DNA of 64,000 bases from ZC4RG29 sp964521255 (GCA_964521255.1 CAZFRM010000003.1:1-64000); one strand, 5' to 3'. Shown: positions 25,913 through 35,526, counted from the first letter of the stretch. Made by a program: numbers and translations. The notes: generated by a model not told the origin, from the sequence alone.

Positions 25913-27241
25913 TCAAATGAATTTATTTATCAAATTTTCAATGTACTCCTGCTTTCCACTGATCTGCGCAGGTTCTCCATTTTGGTGCGCAAGTTTTCTA
26001 AGCGACTCGAGGCTAAGCCTTCCTCTCTCAAATTGCTTTCCTTTTCCTGAATCGAAAGATGCGTAACGTTCTTTCAAAATAGAAGTGTATTCACCATCAT
26101 CCAACAACCTTTGAGCGACCAGCAAGGCACGGGCGAAAGTATCCATACCACCGATGTGTGCGTAGAAGATATCAGCCAGGTCAGTTGAGTTTCTTCTTGT
26201 CTTAGCATCGAAGTTGATACCACCGGTTTTGAAGCCACCGTTCTTTATTATGACTAGCATAGCCTCTGCGATTTCATACAAGTTATTAGGGAATTGATCG
26301 GTGTCCCAACCGTTCTGATAATCGCCGCGGTTAGCATCGATACTTCCCAGAACACCTGCATTAGCAGCTACCTGAAGTTCATGTTGGAATGTGTGATGAG
26401 CGAGTGTAGCGTGATTAACTTCAACATTTAATTTGAAGTCATCCATTAAATCCCACTCACGCAAAAATGCAATTACCGTAGCGCTATCAAAATCATATTG
26501 ATGCTTCGAAGGTTCCATGGGTTTTGGTTCAATAAGGAATGTTCCTTTGAAACCATTTTTTCTTCCGTAGTCACGCGCTGCATGGAGGAATCTCGCCATG
26601 TGTTCCTGTTCACGTTTCATGTCGGTGTTCAATAATGTAACGTAACCTTCACGACCACCCCAGAAAACATAATTAGAACCACCCAATGCAATAGTAGCAT
26701 CAATTGCATTTTTCACTTGCGTTGCTGCATGACAAACTACATTGAAGTCAGGATTAGTAGCTGCACCATTCATGTAGCGAGGGTGACTGAACAGGTTTGC
26801 CGTTCCCCACAACAGTTTTACGCCAGACTCTTTTTGCTTTTGTTTAGCGTAGTCGACAATTTTTTGTAAACGCTTTTCTGATTCTTTTAAGGTTGAACCT
26901 TCTTCTACCAGATCGTAATCATGAAAGCAATAAAAAGGTGCACCGATCTTTGTAGTGAACTCAAATGCGGCATCCATTTTATCATAAGCACGCTGCACAG
27001 CATCTTCACTTGTTGACCATGGGAAATTTTTTGTTCCCGGACCAAACGGATCGCCACCGGTTCCACAGAAGGTATGCCAGTAAGCAATGGCAAACCTGAA
27101 ATATTCTTCCATCGTTTTTTTGCCCACGCGTTGACGGGGATTGTAGTATTTAAACGCGAGGGGATTGTCCGAATCCTTCCCTTCATACTTGATGGCGCGA
27201 ATACCTTTAAAGTATTCTTTTTTTCCTTTTACAACTTTCAT
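25913..27241 (-). CDS. xylA: Xylose isomerase
   Basis: The 442-residue enzyme is a class II xylose isomerase converting D-xylose to D-xylulose with two divalent metal ions. Signatures seen are YWHTFCGTGGDPFGPGT near the start, FCFHDYD-type sequence (YCFHDYDLVEEG) with the catalytic His, YVFWGGREGY, LIEPKPMEPSKHQYDFD with metal-binding Glu, NVEVNHATLAHHTFQHEL and GSIDANRGDYQNGWDTDQF. Length fits the family. The upstream gene is xylulokinase, 90 bases away, and the pair forms the core of the xylose pathway. A terminator follows. Expression is probably controlled by the divergent NUDIX regulator. Confidence 0.96.
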   Translation of the reverse strand: MKVVKGKKEYFKGIRAIKYEGKDSDNPLAFKYYNPRQRVGKKTMEEYFRFAIAYWHTFCGTGGDPFGPGTKNFPWSTSEDAVQRAYDKMDAAFEFTTKIGAPFYCFHDYDLVEEGSTLKESEKRLQKIVDYAKQKQKESGVKLLWGTANLFSHPRYMNGAATNPDFNVVCHAATQVKNAIDATIALGGSNYVFWGGREGYVTLLNTDMKREQEHMARFLHAARDYGRKNGFKGTFLIEPKPMEPSKHQYDFDSATVIAFLREWDLMDDFKLNVEVNHATLAHHTFQHELQVAANAGVLGSIDANRGDYQNGWDTDQFPNNLYEIAEAMLVIIKNGGFKTGGINFDAKTRRNSTDLADIFYAHIGGMDTFARALLVAQRLLDDGEYTSILKERYASFDSGKGKQFERGRLSLESLRKLAHQNGEPAQISGKQEYIENLINKFI

Positions 27242-27282
27242 GTGAATAGATTTACGTTATAGAGTTTAGTTATGCAAAAAGT

Positions 27283-27361
27283 TCACGGATGACAGTTCAC
27301 AGTAGCACATTGCTGTTATCTGTGATCCTGCCTATGACGGCAGGCAGGCTGTTAACTGTGA
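27283..27361. repeat. Foldback repeat overlapping the xylB 3' end
   Basis: ACAGTTCACAG on the left and CTGTTAACTGTGA on the right form outer arms. CCTGCCTATGACGGCAGGCAGG forms an inner hairpin. The last ten codons of xylB fall inside the element. It may stabilise or end the xylB message between the two genes. Confidence 0.6.
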
Positions 27362-28849
27362 GCTTAATATTTTCTTCCAGGTTTCATAAGCTTCTTTATA
27401 CTGGCCTTTCTTCTTATCATCTGGTGCGTACTCACCAATACAGTTAAGACCATTAAATGCAGAGGATAAAGTGTAATAACCAATGCCAACACCCGCACCT
27501 CTCGCTGCACCGACTGATCCATCTGTATTAAACAATTCAATGCGCGCACCGGTTACGTTGCTGAATGCTTCGCAGAATGTTTCACTTAAAAACATATTCG
27601 CTTTTCCTGCGCGGATTACTTTTGATTGAAGGCCCATGGCATTCATAACTTCAAAGCCATAGCCAAGGGCGAAAACAATTCCTTCCTGAACCGCTCTGCA
27701 TAGATGTGAAGCTCCATGACGGTTTAAGTCCAGGTTATGAAAGCTTGCCCCTAATTCCTTATTCTGCAGTACACGTTCTGCTCCATTTCCGAAAGGGAGT
27801 ACAGCTAACTTTTCTGAACCAATAGGAACATCTGCTGCTAACGTATTCAATGCTTCATAAGAAATCGGATCACCTTTGATCTGCACATTTTTACGTAGCC
27901 AGCTATTCATAATACCTGTACCGTTTACGCACAGTAGAATTCCTAATCGTTGGTTGTCATTTTTATGGTTGACATGCGCAAATGCATTGACGCGGGAATA
28001 TTTATCTGAAGCAGGCTTACCAACAATTCCGTAGATCACACCTGACGTTCCTGCCGTTGCAGCAATCTCTCCCGGATCCAAAGTCTTTAATGAAAATGCA
28101 TTGTTTGGCTGATCGCCCGCGCGATAGCTAACCGGTATTCCGGATTTCAAACCCAAAGCACTTGCAGCTTGCGATGTAAGCTTACCCTGATCGCCGAAGG
28201 TTGGAACAATTGTGGAGATTAACTTCGGATCAATTCCATAGTGCTCTAATAATTTATCAGCAACACTTTGCTTCTTATAATCCCACAACATGCCCTCAGA
28301 GAGACCGGAAACAGTAGTAAAAATCTCACCGGTCAATCGCATGCCGAGGTAATCACCCGGCAACATGATCTTATGAATTTTTTTATAAAGATCAGGCTCG
28401 TTGTCCTTTACCCATTTAAGTTTTGAGGCTGTGAAATTTCCTGGTGAGTTCAACAAGCTATCATGGCAATATTGTTCGCCCAATTTCTGATAAGCATCTT
28501 CACCAATAGCAACAGCGCGACTGTCGCACCAGATGATAGAGGGACGTAATACATTTTGATTTTGATCAACAACAACGAGGCCGTGCATTTGATATGAAAT
28601 ACCGATACCAAGAATGCCATCAACAGAAGCCCCGGATGTTTCCATCACTTTCTTTGTTGCTATGACAGCATGCTTCCACCACATTTCAGGATCTTGCTCT
28701 GCCCAACCGGTTTGTTGGCTATCGATCTGCATTTCCGTTGAAGGAGAACTTGCCGAACTAACGGAGGTGCCCGTATTGGCATTAAGCAATGTAACTTTAA
28801 CAGAAGAGCTTCCTACATCGAAACCCAAAAGATATTCCGGTGCTGCCAT
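27332..28849 (-). CDS. xylB: Xylulokinase
   Basis: The 505-residue FGGY-family sugar kinase phosphorylates D-xylulose to xylulose 5-phosphate. LLGFDVGSSSVKVTLLNAN is the N-terminal phosphate-binding loop, QTGWAEQDPEMWW and ISYQMHGLV are typical of xylulokinases, and IIWCDSRA carries the sugar-binding Asp. GEIAATAGTSGVIYG and GAARGAGVGIGYY build the C-terminal ATP domain. It precedes xylA on the same strand and is divergent from the NUDIX regulator across a 130-base promoter region. The last codons (QLTACLPS and stop) are supplied by an interspersed repeat, suggesting the original stop was lost. Confidence 0.94.
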   Translation of the reverse strand: MAAPEYLLGFDVGSSSVKVTLLNANTGTSVSSASSPSTEMQIDSQQTGWAEQDPEMWWKHAVIATKKVMETSGASVDGILGIGISYQMHGLVVVDQNQNVLRPSIIWCDSRAVAIGEDAYQKLGEQYCHDSLLNSPGNFTASKLKWVKDNEPDLYKKIHKIMLPGDYLGMRLTGEIFTTVSGLSEGMLWDYKKQSVADKLLEHYGIDPKLISTIVPTFGDQGKLTSQAASALGLKSGIPVSYRAGDQPNNAFSLKTLDPGEIAATAGTSGVIYGIVGKPASDKYSRVNAFAHVNHKNDNQRLGILLCVNGTGIMNSWLRKNVQIKGDPISYEALNTLAADVPIGSEKLAVLPFGNGAERVLQNKELGASFHNLDLNRHGASHLCRAVQEGIVFALGYGFEVMNAMGLQSKVIRAGKANMFLSETFCEAFSNVTGARIELFNTDGSVGAARGAGVGIGYYTLSSAFNGLNCIGEYAPDDKKKGQYKEAYETWKKILSSQLTACLPS

Positions 28850-28883
28850 TTACGATTATGTTAAACTTGCATCTTTACGTTCC

Positions 28884-28910
28884 TGAAACAGGAAAAGGAT
28901 TCCTGTTTCA
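28884..28910. promoter_or_regulatory. 11-bp perfect inverted repeat before xylB
   Basis: TGAAACAGGAA and TTCCTGTTTCA are exact reverse complements around a five-base centre, 35 bases upstream of the xylB start. It can be a protein operator or a leader hairpin. On the xylB strand no T-tract follows, so it is not an intrinsic terminator. Confidence 0.5.
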
Positions 28911-28929
28911 AAAAAATTTTGGGCAAATA

Positions 28930-28944
28930 TAGTCAAAGTGACTA
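28930..28944. promoter_or_regulatory. Candidate NUDIX-regulator operator
   Basis: TAGTCA-AAG-TGACTA is a perfect palindrome with a three-base centre in the divergent region between xylB and the regulator gene. Position and symmetry fit a site for the dimeric regulator encoded at 28980, controlling both directions. Confidence 0.5.
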
Positions 28945-28979
28945 CATTATGAAAAAAATAGTTTCAAACGTAACCGGAG

Positions 28980-29675
28980 ATGGAAGAAAGCAAATTTTCA
29001 GCGGATATAATTGATGCATTGTCTATTGACTGCGTGATCTTTGGTTTTAAGAATTCCCAGCTTTATATACTTCTTGTTAAACACGGTGAAGGCATAAGCA
29101 AAGGCCAATGGGCATTGCCCGGTGGATGGATAAAATACAATGAAAGCGTCGATGATGCGGCTTATCGTATTTTAACGGCCCAAACATCGGTGTCAAAAAT
29201 CTACCTTGAGCAACTGCGGACTTTTGGTGACATTAACCGGTACCCGACAAAGCGCGTTATTACTGTGGCATATTTCGCCCTGGTAAACCCGGAGGATTTT
29301 GAATTGCATCCGGGCACTTCAGTTTCTGATGCGGAATGGTTTAATATTCACAAGGTTCCTGTTATGGTGTATGATCATAACAAAATACTCAATTCGGGTT
29401 TTGAACATCTTAAACACAAAGTTCAGCACGAACCCATCGGCTTCAATTTGTTGCCCAAAAAATTTACACTTCACCAGCTACAGGAACTTTACGAAACTAT
29501 CCTGGAGAAAAAACTGGATAAGCCGAACTTCAGAAGAAAGCTTGCGAAAATGAACTTGTTGGTACCGTGCAACGAAAAGCAAAAAGATGTTTCGCATCGC
29601 GCAGCGAACTTGTACAGGTTCGATAAGAAGATTTACGACAAATTGATTGAAGGAGGTTTTACATTCGAAGTTTGA
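28980..29675 (+). CDS. NUDIX-family transcriptional regulator of xylose genes
   Basis: The 231-residue protein has an N-terminal NUDIX fold (SIDCVIFGFKNSQLYILLVK, then GQWALPGGWIKYNES) and a C-terminal winged helix (RKLAKMNLLVP, NLYRFDKKIYDKLIEGG). The NUDIX box is degenerate: where hydrolases have RExxEE, this protein has YRILTAQTS, so it is unlikely to be an enzyme. This matches the NrtR/AraR-type sugar-responsive regulators of Bacteroidota, which bind a pentose or its derivative through the dead NUDIX domain. It is divergent from xylB-xylA, and the palindrome at 28930 is a likely binding site. Activator or repressor role cannot be read from sequence. Confidence 0.88.
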   Translation: MEESKFSADIIDALSIDCVIFGFKNSQLYILLVKHGEGISKGQWALPGGWIKYNESVDDAAYRILTAQTSVSKIYLEQLRTFGDINRYPTKRVITVAYFALVNPEDFELHPGTSVSDAEWFNIHKVPVMVYDHNKILNSGFEHLKHKVQHEPIGFNLLPKKFTLHQLQELYETILEKKLDKPNFRRKLAKMNLLVPCNEKQKDVSHRAANLYRFDKKIYDKLIEGGFTFEV

Positions 29676-29798
29676 GGATAAGTTAATCGGATGCCCATTA
29701 ACGTTTAGCCTTTAACGATTAACATATTTACACAGACGGAATTCAGTACCTTTTCTATTTTTCCTATATTTCAACATTATTAAACATTCGAAAGAAAC

Positions 29799-30164
29799 AT
29801 GGTCATTCACTCTACTTTTGCTGATCTGCTGTTGTTCATTTATGTGCATATGTCGGAGTCGGATCATAATTTTGATCCTTCCGAAATGGCAGTGATCAAA
29901 GAGAAAATGAAAAACTTATTTCCGGCAGGTACAGATCTTGAAAGGAAACTCTACCATGCTATACGGGAATATAACACCTTTGATAAATCCAAAATGAATG
30001 AATTGTTGGAAGATAGTTTTGATCATTTCAGCAAAAACGGTTCACCGCTCAAAGGTGATGTAATAAAAGATATCCAGGAAATCTTTACCGCCGATGGTGG
30101 CATTAACTCAGAAGAGGCTAATGCACTGGAAGCTTTGAAAAAAGTTATCGATCATCATAGCTAG
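29799..30164 (+). CDS. TerB-like small protein
   Basis: The 121-residue, all-helical acidic protein has the pattern FADLLLFIYVHMSESDHNFD followed by EMAVIKEKMKNLF. A later IQEIFTADGGINSEEANALE repeats the layout. This is the TerB/DjlA-N type fold, in which helices carry acidic metal-binding clusters. No signal peptide or membrane segment is present. Bacterial TerB-like proteins are found in stress and membrane-linked complexes, but a single small copy like this has no known role. It is followed 38 bases later by a lipoprotein gene on the same strand and they could be co-transcribed. Confidence 0.65.
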   Translation: MVIHSTFADLLLFIYVHMSESDHNFDPSEMAVIKEKMKNLFPAGTDLERKLYHAIREYNTFDKSKMNELLEDSFDHFSKNGSPLKGDVIKDIQEIFTADGGINSEEANALEALKKVIDHHS

Positions 30165-30202
30165 ATAAATAGATTTGATTTTGCCGTTCAGGAATTACAA
30201 GA

Positions 30203-30733
30203 ATGAAAAACAGTTTCATAAAATATCTCTACCTGTTCCCTATCCTTCTTGCAATATCAGCGCTTTCGTGTAACCGAATCCAACCGTCAGATCCAGATAA
30301 AAGTATTGCCTACAATGAAGCCGAACCTGTTGTGTTCTCAACATCACTTGCCGATACACTATCCCAAAAAGCCTTTGATGAACTAAATGTGGGAGAGGTA
30401 AGTGGTATAAAGGTTAAGTATCTCAGCGGTCACGAGAATCGATACTTCGAATATGTTGCTGAAAAACAATTAGTACTCCGGGTCATTTCACATTTGCCAT
30501 TTACAAAGTATAGTGTTTTTTCTGATACGAATTGCAGAAGAATTAGCTTTAATGATCTCAACACTGTAAGAGAAAAAATTTCAGAAACCGAATACGAAAA
30601 TTCTTTGTCTTTCTGGAACGCTGATCCGGGTAGTATTGAAGTCTACGAATGTATAAAAAGTCCGCTCAGGCATACTTTGTTGTTTGATTCCAAATCAAAT
30701 CATGTAACGCATAGAATAGAAGTACTCGGATAG
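30203..30733 (+). CDS. Lipoprotein of unknown function
   Basis: The 176-residue protein starts with a lipoprotein signal (LFPILLAISALSC, Cys at about residue 23). The mature part is mostly polar beta-strand sequence without recognised motif, including ISHLPFTKYSVFSDTNCRRI and SFWNADPGSIEVYECI. It should be anchored in the outer or inner membrane on the periplasmic face. It follows the TerB-like gene and ends at a foldback repeat. No function is proposed. Confidence 0.7.
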   Translation: MKNSFIKYLYLFPILLAISALSCNRIQPSDPDKSIAYNEAEPVVFSTSLADTLSQKAFDELNVGEVSGIKVKYLSGHENRYFEYVAEKQLVLRVISHLPFTKYSVFSDTNCRRISFNDLNTVREKISETEYENSLSFWNADPGSIEVYECIKSPLRHTLLFDSKSNHVTHRIEVLG

Positions 30734-30762
30734 TTATTCTGCTCTAAATTTTATAAGACTAA

Positions 30763-30914
30763 TGTCCGACTAAAAAAACGAACATCTATGTAATCCCTTG
30801 ATTTTCTTGATTCCATAGTCTCTCTCCTTCGGAGAGAGAGGTAGGAGTGAGGCCAGATAAAGAAACATCAAGAAAATCCAGGGATTGAAACGAATGCTAC
30901 ATTTTAGTCGGACA
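30763..30914. mobile_element. MITE-like foldback element, 152 bp
   Basis: Terminal arms TGTCCGACTAAAA (30763-30775) and TTTTAGTCGGACA (30902-30914) are perfect inverted repeats. A second nested pair is CCTTGATTTTCTTGAT and ATCAAGAAAATCCAGGG. The core has the CTCTCTCC-TTCG-GGAGAGAG hairpin and the text GTAGGAGTGAGGCC, shared in reverse with the element at 62881-62970. It has no coding capacity and separates the lipoprotein from the P-type ATPase. Confidence 0.7.
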
Positions 30915-30950
30915 ACAATGATTTTATAACGCTAAAATTTTAAAGACCTC

Positions 30951-33614
30951 ATGGAGCAACATTTGTGGTATAAGCTTTCGGTCAATGAAGTCTTGCAAAT
31001 TCTTCAATCAAATATTGACGGCTTATCATCAGAGGAAGTAATACAGAGACAGGCGACTTACGGAAAAAATAAAATTCCGCAGCCAAAAAGAAAAACCCTC
31101 CTTATCATTTTCTTCCGCCAGTTTCTTAGTCCGTTGATTTACGTCCTGGTCGGAGCGGCAATTGTATCAGTTTTAGCGAATGAAGTAAAAGACGCGATAT
31201 TTATCATGGCCATTCTGATCATCAATGCATTGCTTGGCACATACCAGGAATGGAATGCCGAAAGCAGTGCGCTGGCGCTGAGAAACATGGTCAAGGTTAA
31301 AGCGAGGGTTAAGCGGGGAAAAAAAATATACCTCCTCGAAGCCGAAGAGCTTGTACCCGGTGATATAATAATTCTTGAGTCAGGCGTGAAGGTACCTGCC
31401 GATTTACGATTAATCGAAGTTAAAGACCTTAACATAGAAGAAGCCTCGCTGACAGGCGAATCAGTTGCTGTTATCAAAGCAGTTGACCCCATTCATGGAG
31501 ATGAACTCTCGCTGGGTGATCAGCTTAATATGAGTTTCGCTGCAACAGCCGTACAAAAAGGAAGAGGAATAGGAATCGTTGTTTCCACCGGTACAAAAAC
31601 TGAAATAGGAAAGATCGCGGAGAGTCTTAAGTCAGGGGAATCTGCCAAACCTCCACTCGTTAAGCGGATGGAAATTTTTTCCAAAAAAATAAGCATAGCT
31701 ATATTGGTTGCCTGTGTTATCATCGGCGCGGTCGGGCTCTTTCGTGATATGCCCGTGAGAGAATTGTTTTTCTTACTGGTTGCTGTCGGTGTTTCCGCTA
31801 TACCGGAAGGTCTACCGGTTGCTTTGACCGTTGCGTTATCGATTGGCACAAGAAGAATGGCAACGAAAAATGTTATTGTTCGTGAATTGCCAGCGGTAGA
31901 AGGCCTGGGAAGTTGTACGTTAATTGCTTCGGATAAAACCGGTACACTTACGATGGATCAACAGACCGTAAAATTAATTGTATTAAATGATGAGCGAAGG
32001 CTTGCTGTAACGGGACAGGGGTATAATGGAGAAGGTGAAATTATTGATGAAAGAAATAAAACGGCGGTTTCCTCTAATGATAAAGCACTTCATCAATTTA
32101 TACGTTGCAGTGTGGTTTGTAATGAAGGCATCTTGCGCAAAACGGATAACGGCTGGGAACATTCCGGCGATGCAGTAGATGTTGCTCTTCGCGCACTCGC
32201 TTATAAAGTTGGAAAATTACCGGCTTCCTTTACAGAGGATGTAGACATAAAAAAAATGGTGCCTTATGAATCAGAGAAACAATACTCCGCAGCCTACTAT
32301 CAACATGAAAGCCAACTACTCTATGCAGTAAAAGGAGCAGGTGAAGTCATTATACCAAAATTAAAAAACGCGGATAGAGTTACAGCAGAAAATCAAATGC
32401 AGGTACTCGCCAAAGAAGGCTATCGTGTGCTATTAGTTGCCTTTGCCCCGGTACAAAATGAAGAGGAAGATTCTACAGTCCTTCAGTTGGCAGGACTAGT
32501 CGGGTTGATTGATCCACTGCGGCCAGAAGCCAAAGACGCCGTTCACACTTGCCATGAAGCGGGAATCCATGTGGCTATGGTAACGGGTGATCACCCGATT
32601 ACTGCATTTGCCATTGCAAGACAACTGAAACTTGCGGAAACTGAAGATCAACTGATCAGCGGGCAGGAATTAAAAAAATTATCGCAAGGCAAAAGCAAAG
32701 AAGAATTTCAAAATGCCATAAAAGATAAGCGCGTGTTTGCAAGGGTGAGCCCGTTGCAGAAAATGGAAATCGTTAACGCCATGAAAAATGCAGGTCATTT
32801 TGTAGCCGTTACCGGCGATGGTGCCAATGATGCCCCCGCGCTAAAGAGTGCTAACATTGGCATTGCCATGGGAAGCGGAACAGACCTTGCGAAAGAATCT
32901 TCTTCTCTCATAATTACCGATGATAACTTTGCCTCAATTGTTGCCGGTGTAGTGGAAGGAAGGATGACTTATAATAATCTGAGAAAGATTATTTACATGC
33001 TCATCTCCACCGGTCTTGCCGAAATTCTGCTGGTAGCATTGGCTATGTTTACGCAATTGCCGCTCCCCTTCCTGCCCGTTCAACTACTTTGGTTAAACCT
33101 CGTGACCAATGGTATACAAGATGTTGCACTTGCATTTGAGAAGAACAGTGATGACGTTCTAAGTTCCCTTCCGCGTAAACCCGATGAATCGATCTTCGAT
33201 AAAATCATGATCCAGGAAGTTGCACTCAGCGCACTGATCATTACCCTGCTCTGTTTTGGTACGTGGTATTACCTTATCGAAGTTTTGCAGTACAACGAAT
33301 TGCATGCCCGTACCATTACCCTCATGCTGATGGTCGTGCTGCAAAACTTTCATGTGCTGAATTGCCGCTCTGAAACACAATCGTTATTCAAAATTCCTGT
33401 TAAGGATAATTATTTCGTTTTTGTGAGCATTGTTCTGGCGCAACTCGTTCATTTGACTGCATCTTACATTCCGGTGATGTCAGATATTTTGAGAATAGAT
33501 ATCATATCCGGGCGCGAATGGATGGCGCTATTGCCCATGGCATCAGTTATACTGATAACAATGGAAATCTTTAAGTTTTTTAAGAGAAAAGCCATGAAAC
33601 GTCATTCACAATGA
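30951..33614 (+). CDS. P-type ATPase, calcium-type (P2A)
   Basis: The 887-residue ion pump shows an N-terminal cation_ATPase_N region (SVNEVLQILQSNIDGLSSEE). TGES with the dephosphorylation Glu is at 168-171, and VSAIPEGLPVALTVALSIG in M4 carries the PEGL motif of Ca- and Na/K-type pumps. The phosphorylated Asp328 is in SDKTGTLT, and GDGANDAPALK forms the hinge. About ten membrane helices are expected. PEGL plus the overall layout places it with calcium (SERCA/PMCA-like) pumps, although Mn2+ or Na+ transport is possible. It moves cations out of the cytosol using ATP. The gene stands alone, preceded by a foldback element. Confidence 0.92.
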   Translation: MEQHLWYKLSVNEVLQILQSNIDGLSSEEVIQRQATYGKNKIPQPKRKTLLIIFFRQFLSPLIYVLVGAAIVSVLANEVKDAIFIMAILIINALLGTYQEWNAESSALALRNMVKVKARVKRGKKIYLLEAEELVPGDIIILESGVKVPADLRLIEVKDLNIEEASLTGESVAVIKAVDPIHGDELSLGDQLNMSFAATAVQKGRGIGIVVSTGTKTEIGKIAESLKSGESAKPPLVKRMEIFSKKISIAILVACVIIGAVGLFRDMPVRELFFLLVAVGVSAIPEGLPVALTVALSIGTRRMATKNVIVRELPAVEGLGSCTLIASDKTGTLTMDQQTVKLIVLNDERRLAVTGQGYNGEGEIIDERNKTAVSSNDKALHQFIRCSVVCNEGILRKTDNGWEHSGDAVDVALRALAYKVGKLPASFTEDVDIKKMVPYESEKQYSAAYYQHESQLLYAVKGAGEVIIPKLKNADRVTAENQMQVLAKEGYRVLLVAFAPVQNEEEDSTVLQLAGLVGLIDPLRPEAKDAVHTCHEAGIHVAMVTGDHPITAFAIARQLKLAETEDQLISGQELKKLSQGKSKEEFQNAIKDKRVFARVSPLQKMEIVNAMKNAGHFVAVTGDGANDAPALKSANIGIAMGSGTDLAKESSSLIITDDNFASIVAGVVEGRMTYNNLRKIIYMLISTGLAEILLVALAMFTQLPLPFLPVQLLWLNLVTNGIQDVALAFEKNSDDVLSSLPRKPDESIFDKIMIQEVALSALIITLLCFGTWYYLIEVLQYNELHARTITLMLMVVLQNFHVLNCRSETQSLFKIPVKDNYFVFVSIVLAQLVHLTASYIPVMSDILRIDIISGREWMALLPMASVILITMEIFKFFKRKAMKRHSQ

Positions 33615-33772
33615 TTGTTGGTGTTCATTAAGCACTTTTTGTCTTGATTCGACAACGCAGGAAAATTGGTAATGAGAAGAGTTTACTAACATCTGGAAAT
33701 TTTCAAATAACAGTTGGAGCATAATAGCACGACAGGCAACGATAATAAAAGTGGAATAAATTTTTTTATTTT

Positions 33773-35497
33773 CTACACACCCTGATGACGGGCGTGCACA
33801 AGCTTATAGACTCTCCCATCCGGTTTTGTCATAATATAAATTTCGCCAACATTATCGCGGCCAAAGCGCATGTCTACTTTATCGGCTCCACATAATTCTA
33901 CCAATGTTTTTAACTCACCTCCTATTGTAATTCTCCATTCCTTGACAGGAGCATAAGTTCCCAACTTCACATCTTTCATCTCCACATAAAACAATCTGCC
34001 TTTCACAATATCGCCAAACAAATATTTTCCTTTCAATTCAGGTATCGCCTTTCCCCAGTATTCGAATCCCCCCGAAATAGCATTGCCTTCATCATGATCA
34101 TACTGCGCTATGGGATACGTAATATTATTTTTTTCGTCATCCGAAGGCAATGGATAAATATTGTTCATTCCTTTGGACTGATCCATAACAAATCCTCCTT
34201 CACGCAGGGGCCATCCATAATCACGTCCCGGCAGAATCAAGTACAAGGATTCAATATGATGATGCCCGATGTTTGATGCGATGATCTGCCCTGATGAAGT
34301 CCAGGAAATCCGATGTGGATTTCGAAAACCATATGCATAAATCTCTTTAATCGTGTTGGGATTTTCATCTTTGGCAAAAGGATTATTCGGAGGAATTCCA
34401 TAGTTACCATTCTTACTATTTTTCCCCGCAGGATCAATGCGTATAATCGTACCTAATATTTTTTCCTTACTGTGCACAAGAGAAGGATAGCCAAACTCCA
34501 CACTCGATCCATCGCCTATTCCGATGTATAAAAGTCCGTAGTCATCATCATCTGCTTTGGCCAGAGGATTAAATGTAATCTCCTGCATGCCATGATAGGA
34601 ATGCACCATGTTAACGCGCAAGAGTTCCCTGCCTTTTCCTTCAAATGGAAGTGCATTAGGTTTATCCGTTTTCCATTCCGTTACTACCCATTGCAAAAGT
34701 ACTTTAATGGAGTCAGCGTAGGCAAAATCCGCAATCCCTGAATCGGGACCTTCCGTATGAGAAGTGTACAACAATCCGTTTGTCTGGAATTCCGGGTGAA
34801 AGGCAAAGCTTCCAAACCCTGTAGCTAAGCCTGGATTTTCAATGAACTTTGGTCGTTCTTTAACCATGTCAAGATAAAGTACGGGCTGGTTGTTTTTTAA
34901 TTGATATAATTTTCCCCGAAGATCAACGATGAACAAATCATTGGAGCCAGGGCGTGTATCTAATTTGCATATTCTTGTAAGCTGGCCTTTATCGCTTGAG
35001 GGTGGTATCTGAGTAATTTCTTCCATTTCCACAACAAGATCGGACAAAGGGATAATGTCAGGGATTGGATCTTTCAGCGCATTAGGATCGAAAATACTTT
35101 TTCGTACGGGGGCTTTTTGTGTAGCTAAAAAAGCTACAAGGTCATCCAATTCTTCTTCTGAATAATGTGGGAAAGAAGGCATGATGGTTTTGAATTGCTC
35201 GTGCAAGTGTGAGGCTCGTTCATCACCTGATTCCAAAATTGTTTTCGGATCTTTGATAAACTTTTTGATCCATTCAACAGGCATTATTAACGTCAATCCA
35301 CCTAACTGCGGGCCGATGCCATCTTCCTTAAAGTTGTGACAGGCGCTGCAGTTTTCGGTAAATATTTTCTGACCTGACTTGATAGAAGCTGAGTCTAAAA
35401 GCAATGCGCTTTCAGACTCAGCTTTACGCGAAGTGCAAGTAATCAGAGAAGTAAATACTAATATGATGCAAGCTATGGGCAGAAATCTCTCTGTCAT
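33773..35497 (-). CDS. Lipoprotein fusion: cytochrome c plus PQQ-type sugar dehydrogenase
   Basis: The 574-residue protein has a lipoprotein signal (TSLITC, Cys21). A class I cytochrome c domain follows, with haem site CSACH (50-54) and probable axial Met106 in TIMPSF. From about 140 on comes a six-bladed glucose/sorbosone dehydrogenase propeller: LFIVDLRGKLYQL, FGSFAFHPEFQTNGLLYTSH, YHGMQEITFNPLA, LYIGIGDGS, YAYGFRNPHRISW and GFEYWGKAIPELKGKYLFGDI. Such proteins oxidise sugars or related alcohols with PQQ and pass electrons to the attached haem. PQQ synthesis genes are not in the window. Anchoring in the periplasm fits. It lies 29 bases after the OPT transporter gene on the same strand and may be co-transcribed with it. 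Confidence 0.88.
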   Translation of the reverse strand: MTERFLPIACIILVFTSLITCTSRKAESESALLLDSASIKSGQKIFTENCSACHNFKEDGIGPQLGGLTLIMPVEWIKKFIKDPKTILESGDERASHLHEQFKTIMPSFPHYSEEELDDLVAFLATQKAPVRKSIFDPNALKDPIPDIIPLSDLVVEMEEITQIPPSSDKGQLTRICKLDTRPGSNDLFIVDLRGKLYQLKNNQPVLYLDMVKERPKFIENPGLATGFGSFAFHPEFQTNGLLYTSHTEGPDSGIADFAYADSIKVLLQWVVTEWKTDKPNALPFEGKGRELLRVNMVHSYHGMQEITFNPLAKADDDDYGLLYIGIGDGSSVEFGYPSLVHSKEKILGTIIRIDPAGKNSKNGNYGIPPNNPFAKDENPNTIKEIYAYGFRNPHRISWTSSGQIIASNIGHHHIESLYLILPGRDYGWPLREGGFVMDQSKGMNNIYPLPSDDEKNNITYPIAQYDHDEGNAISGGFEYWGKAIPELKGKYLFGDIVKGRLFYVEMKDVKLGTYAPVKEWRITIGGELKTLVELCGADKVDMRFGRDNVGEIYIMTKPDGRVYKLVHARHQGV

Positions 35498-35526
35498 TTG
35501 CTTTTAATCAAATCTACTAAACACAC

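Noticed and set aside
28884..28910. Intrinsic terminator upstream of xylB
   Set aside because: No T-tract follows the hairpin on either useful strand; the A-tract is on the wrong side. Kept only as an operator or leader hairpin.
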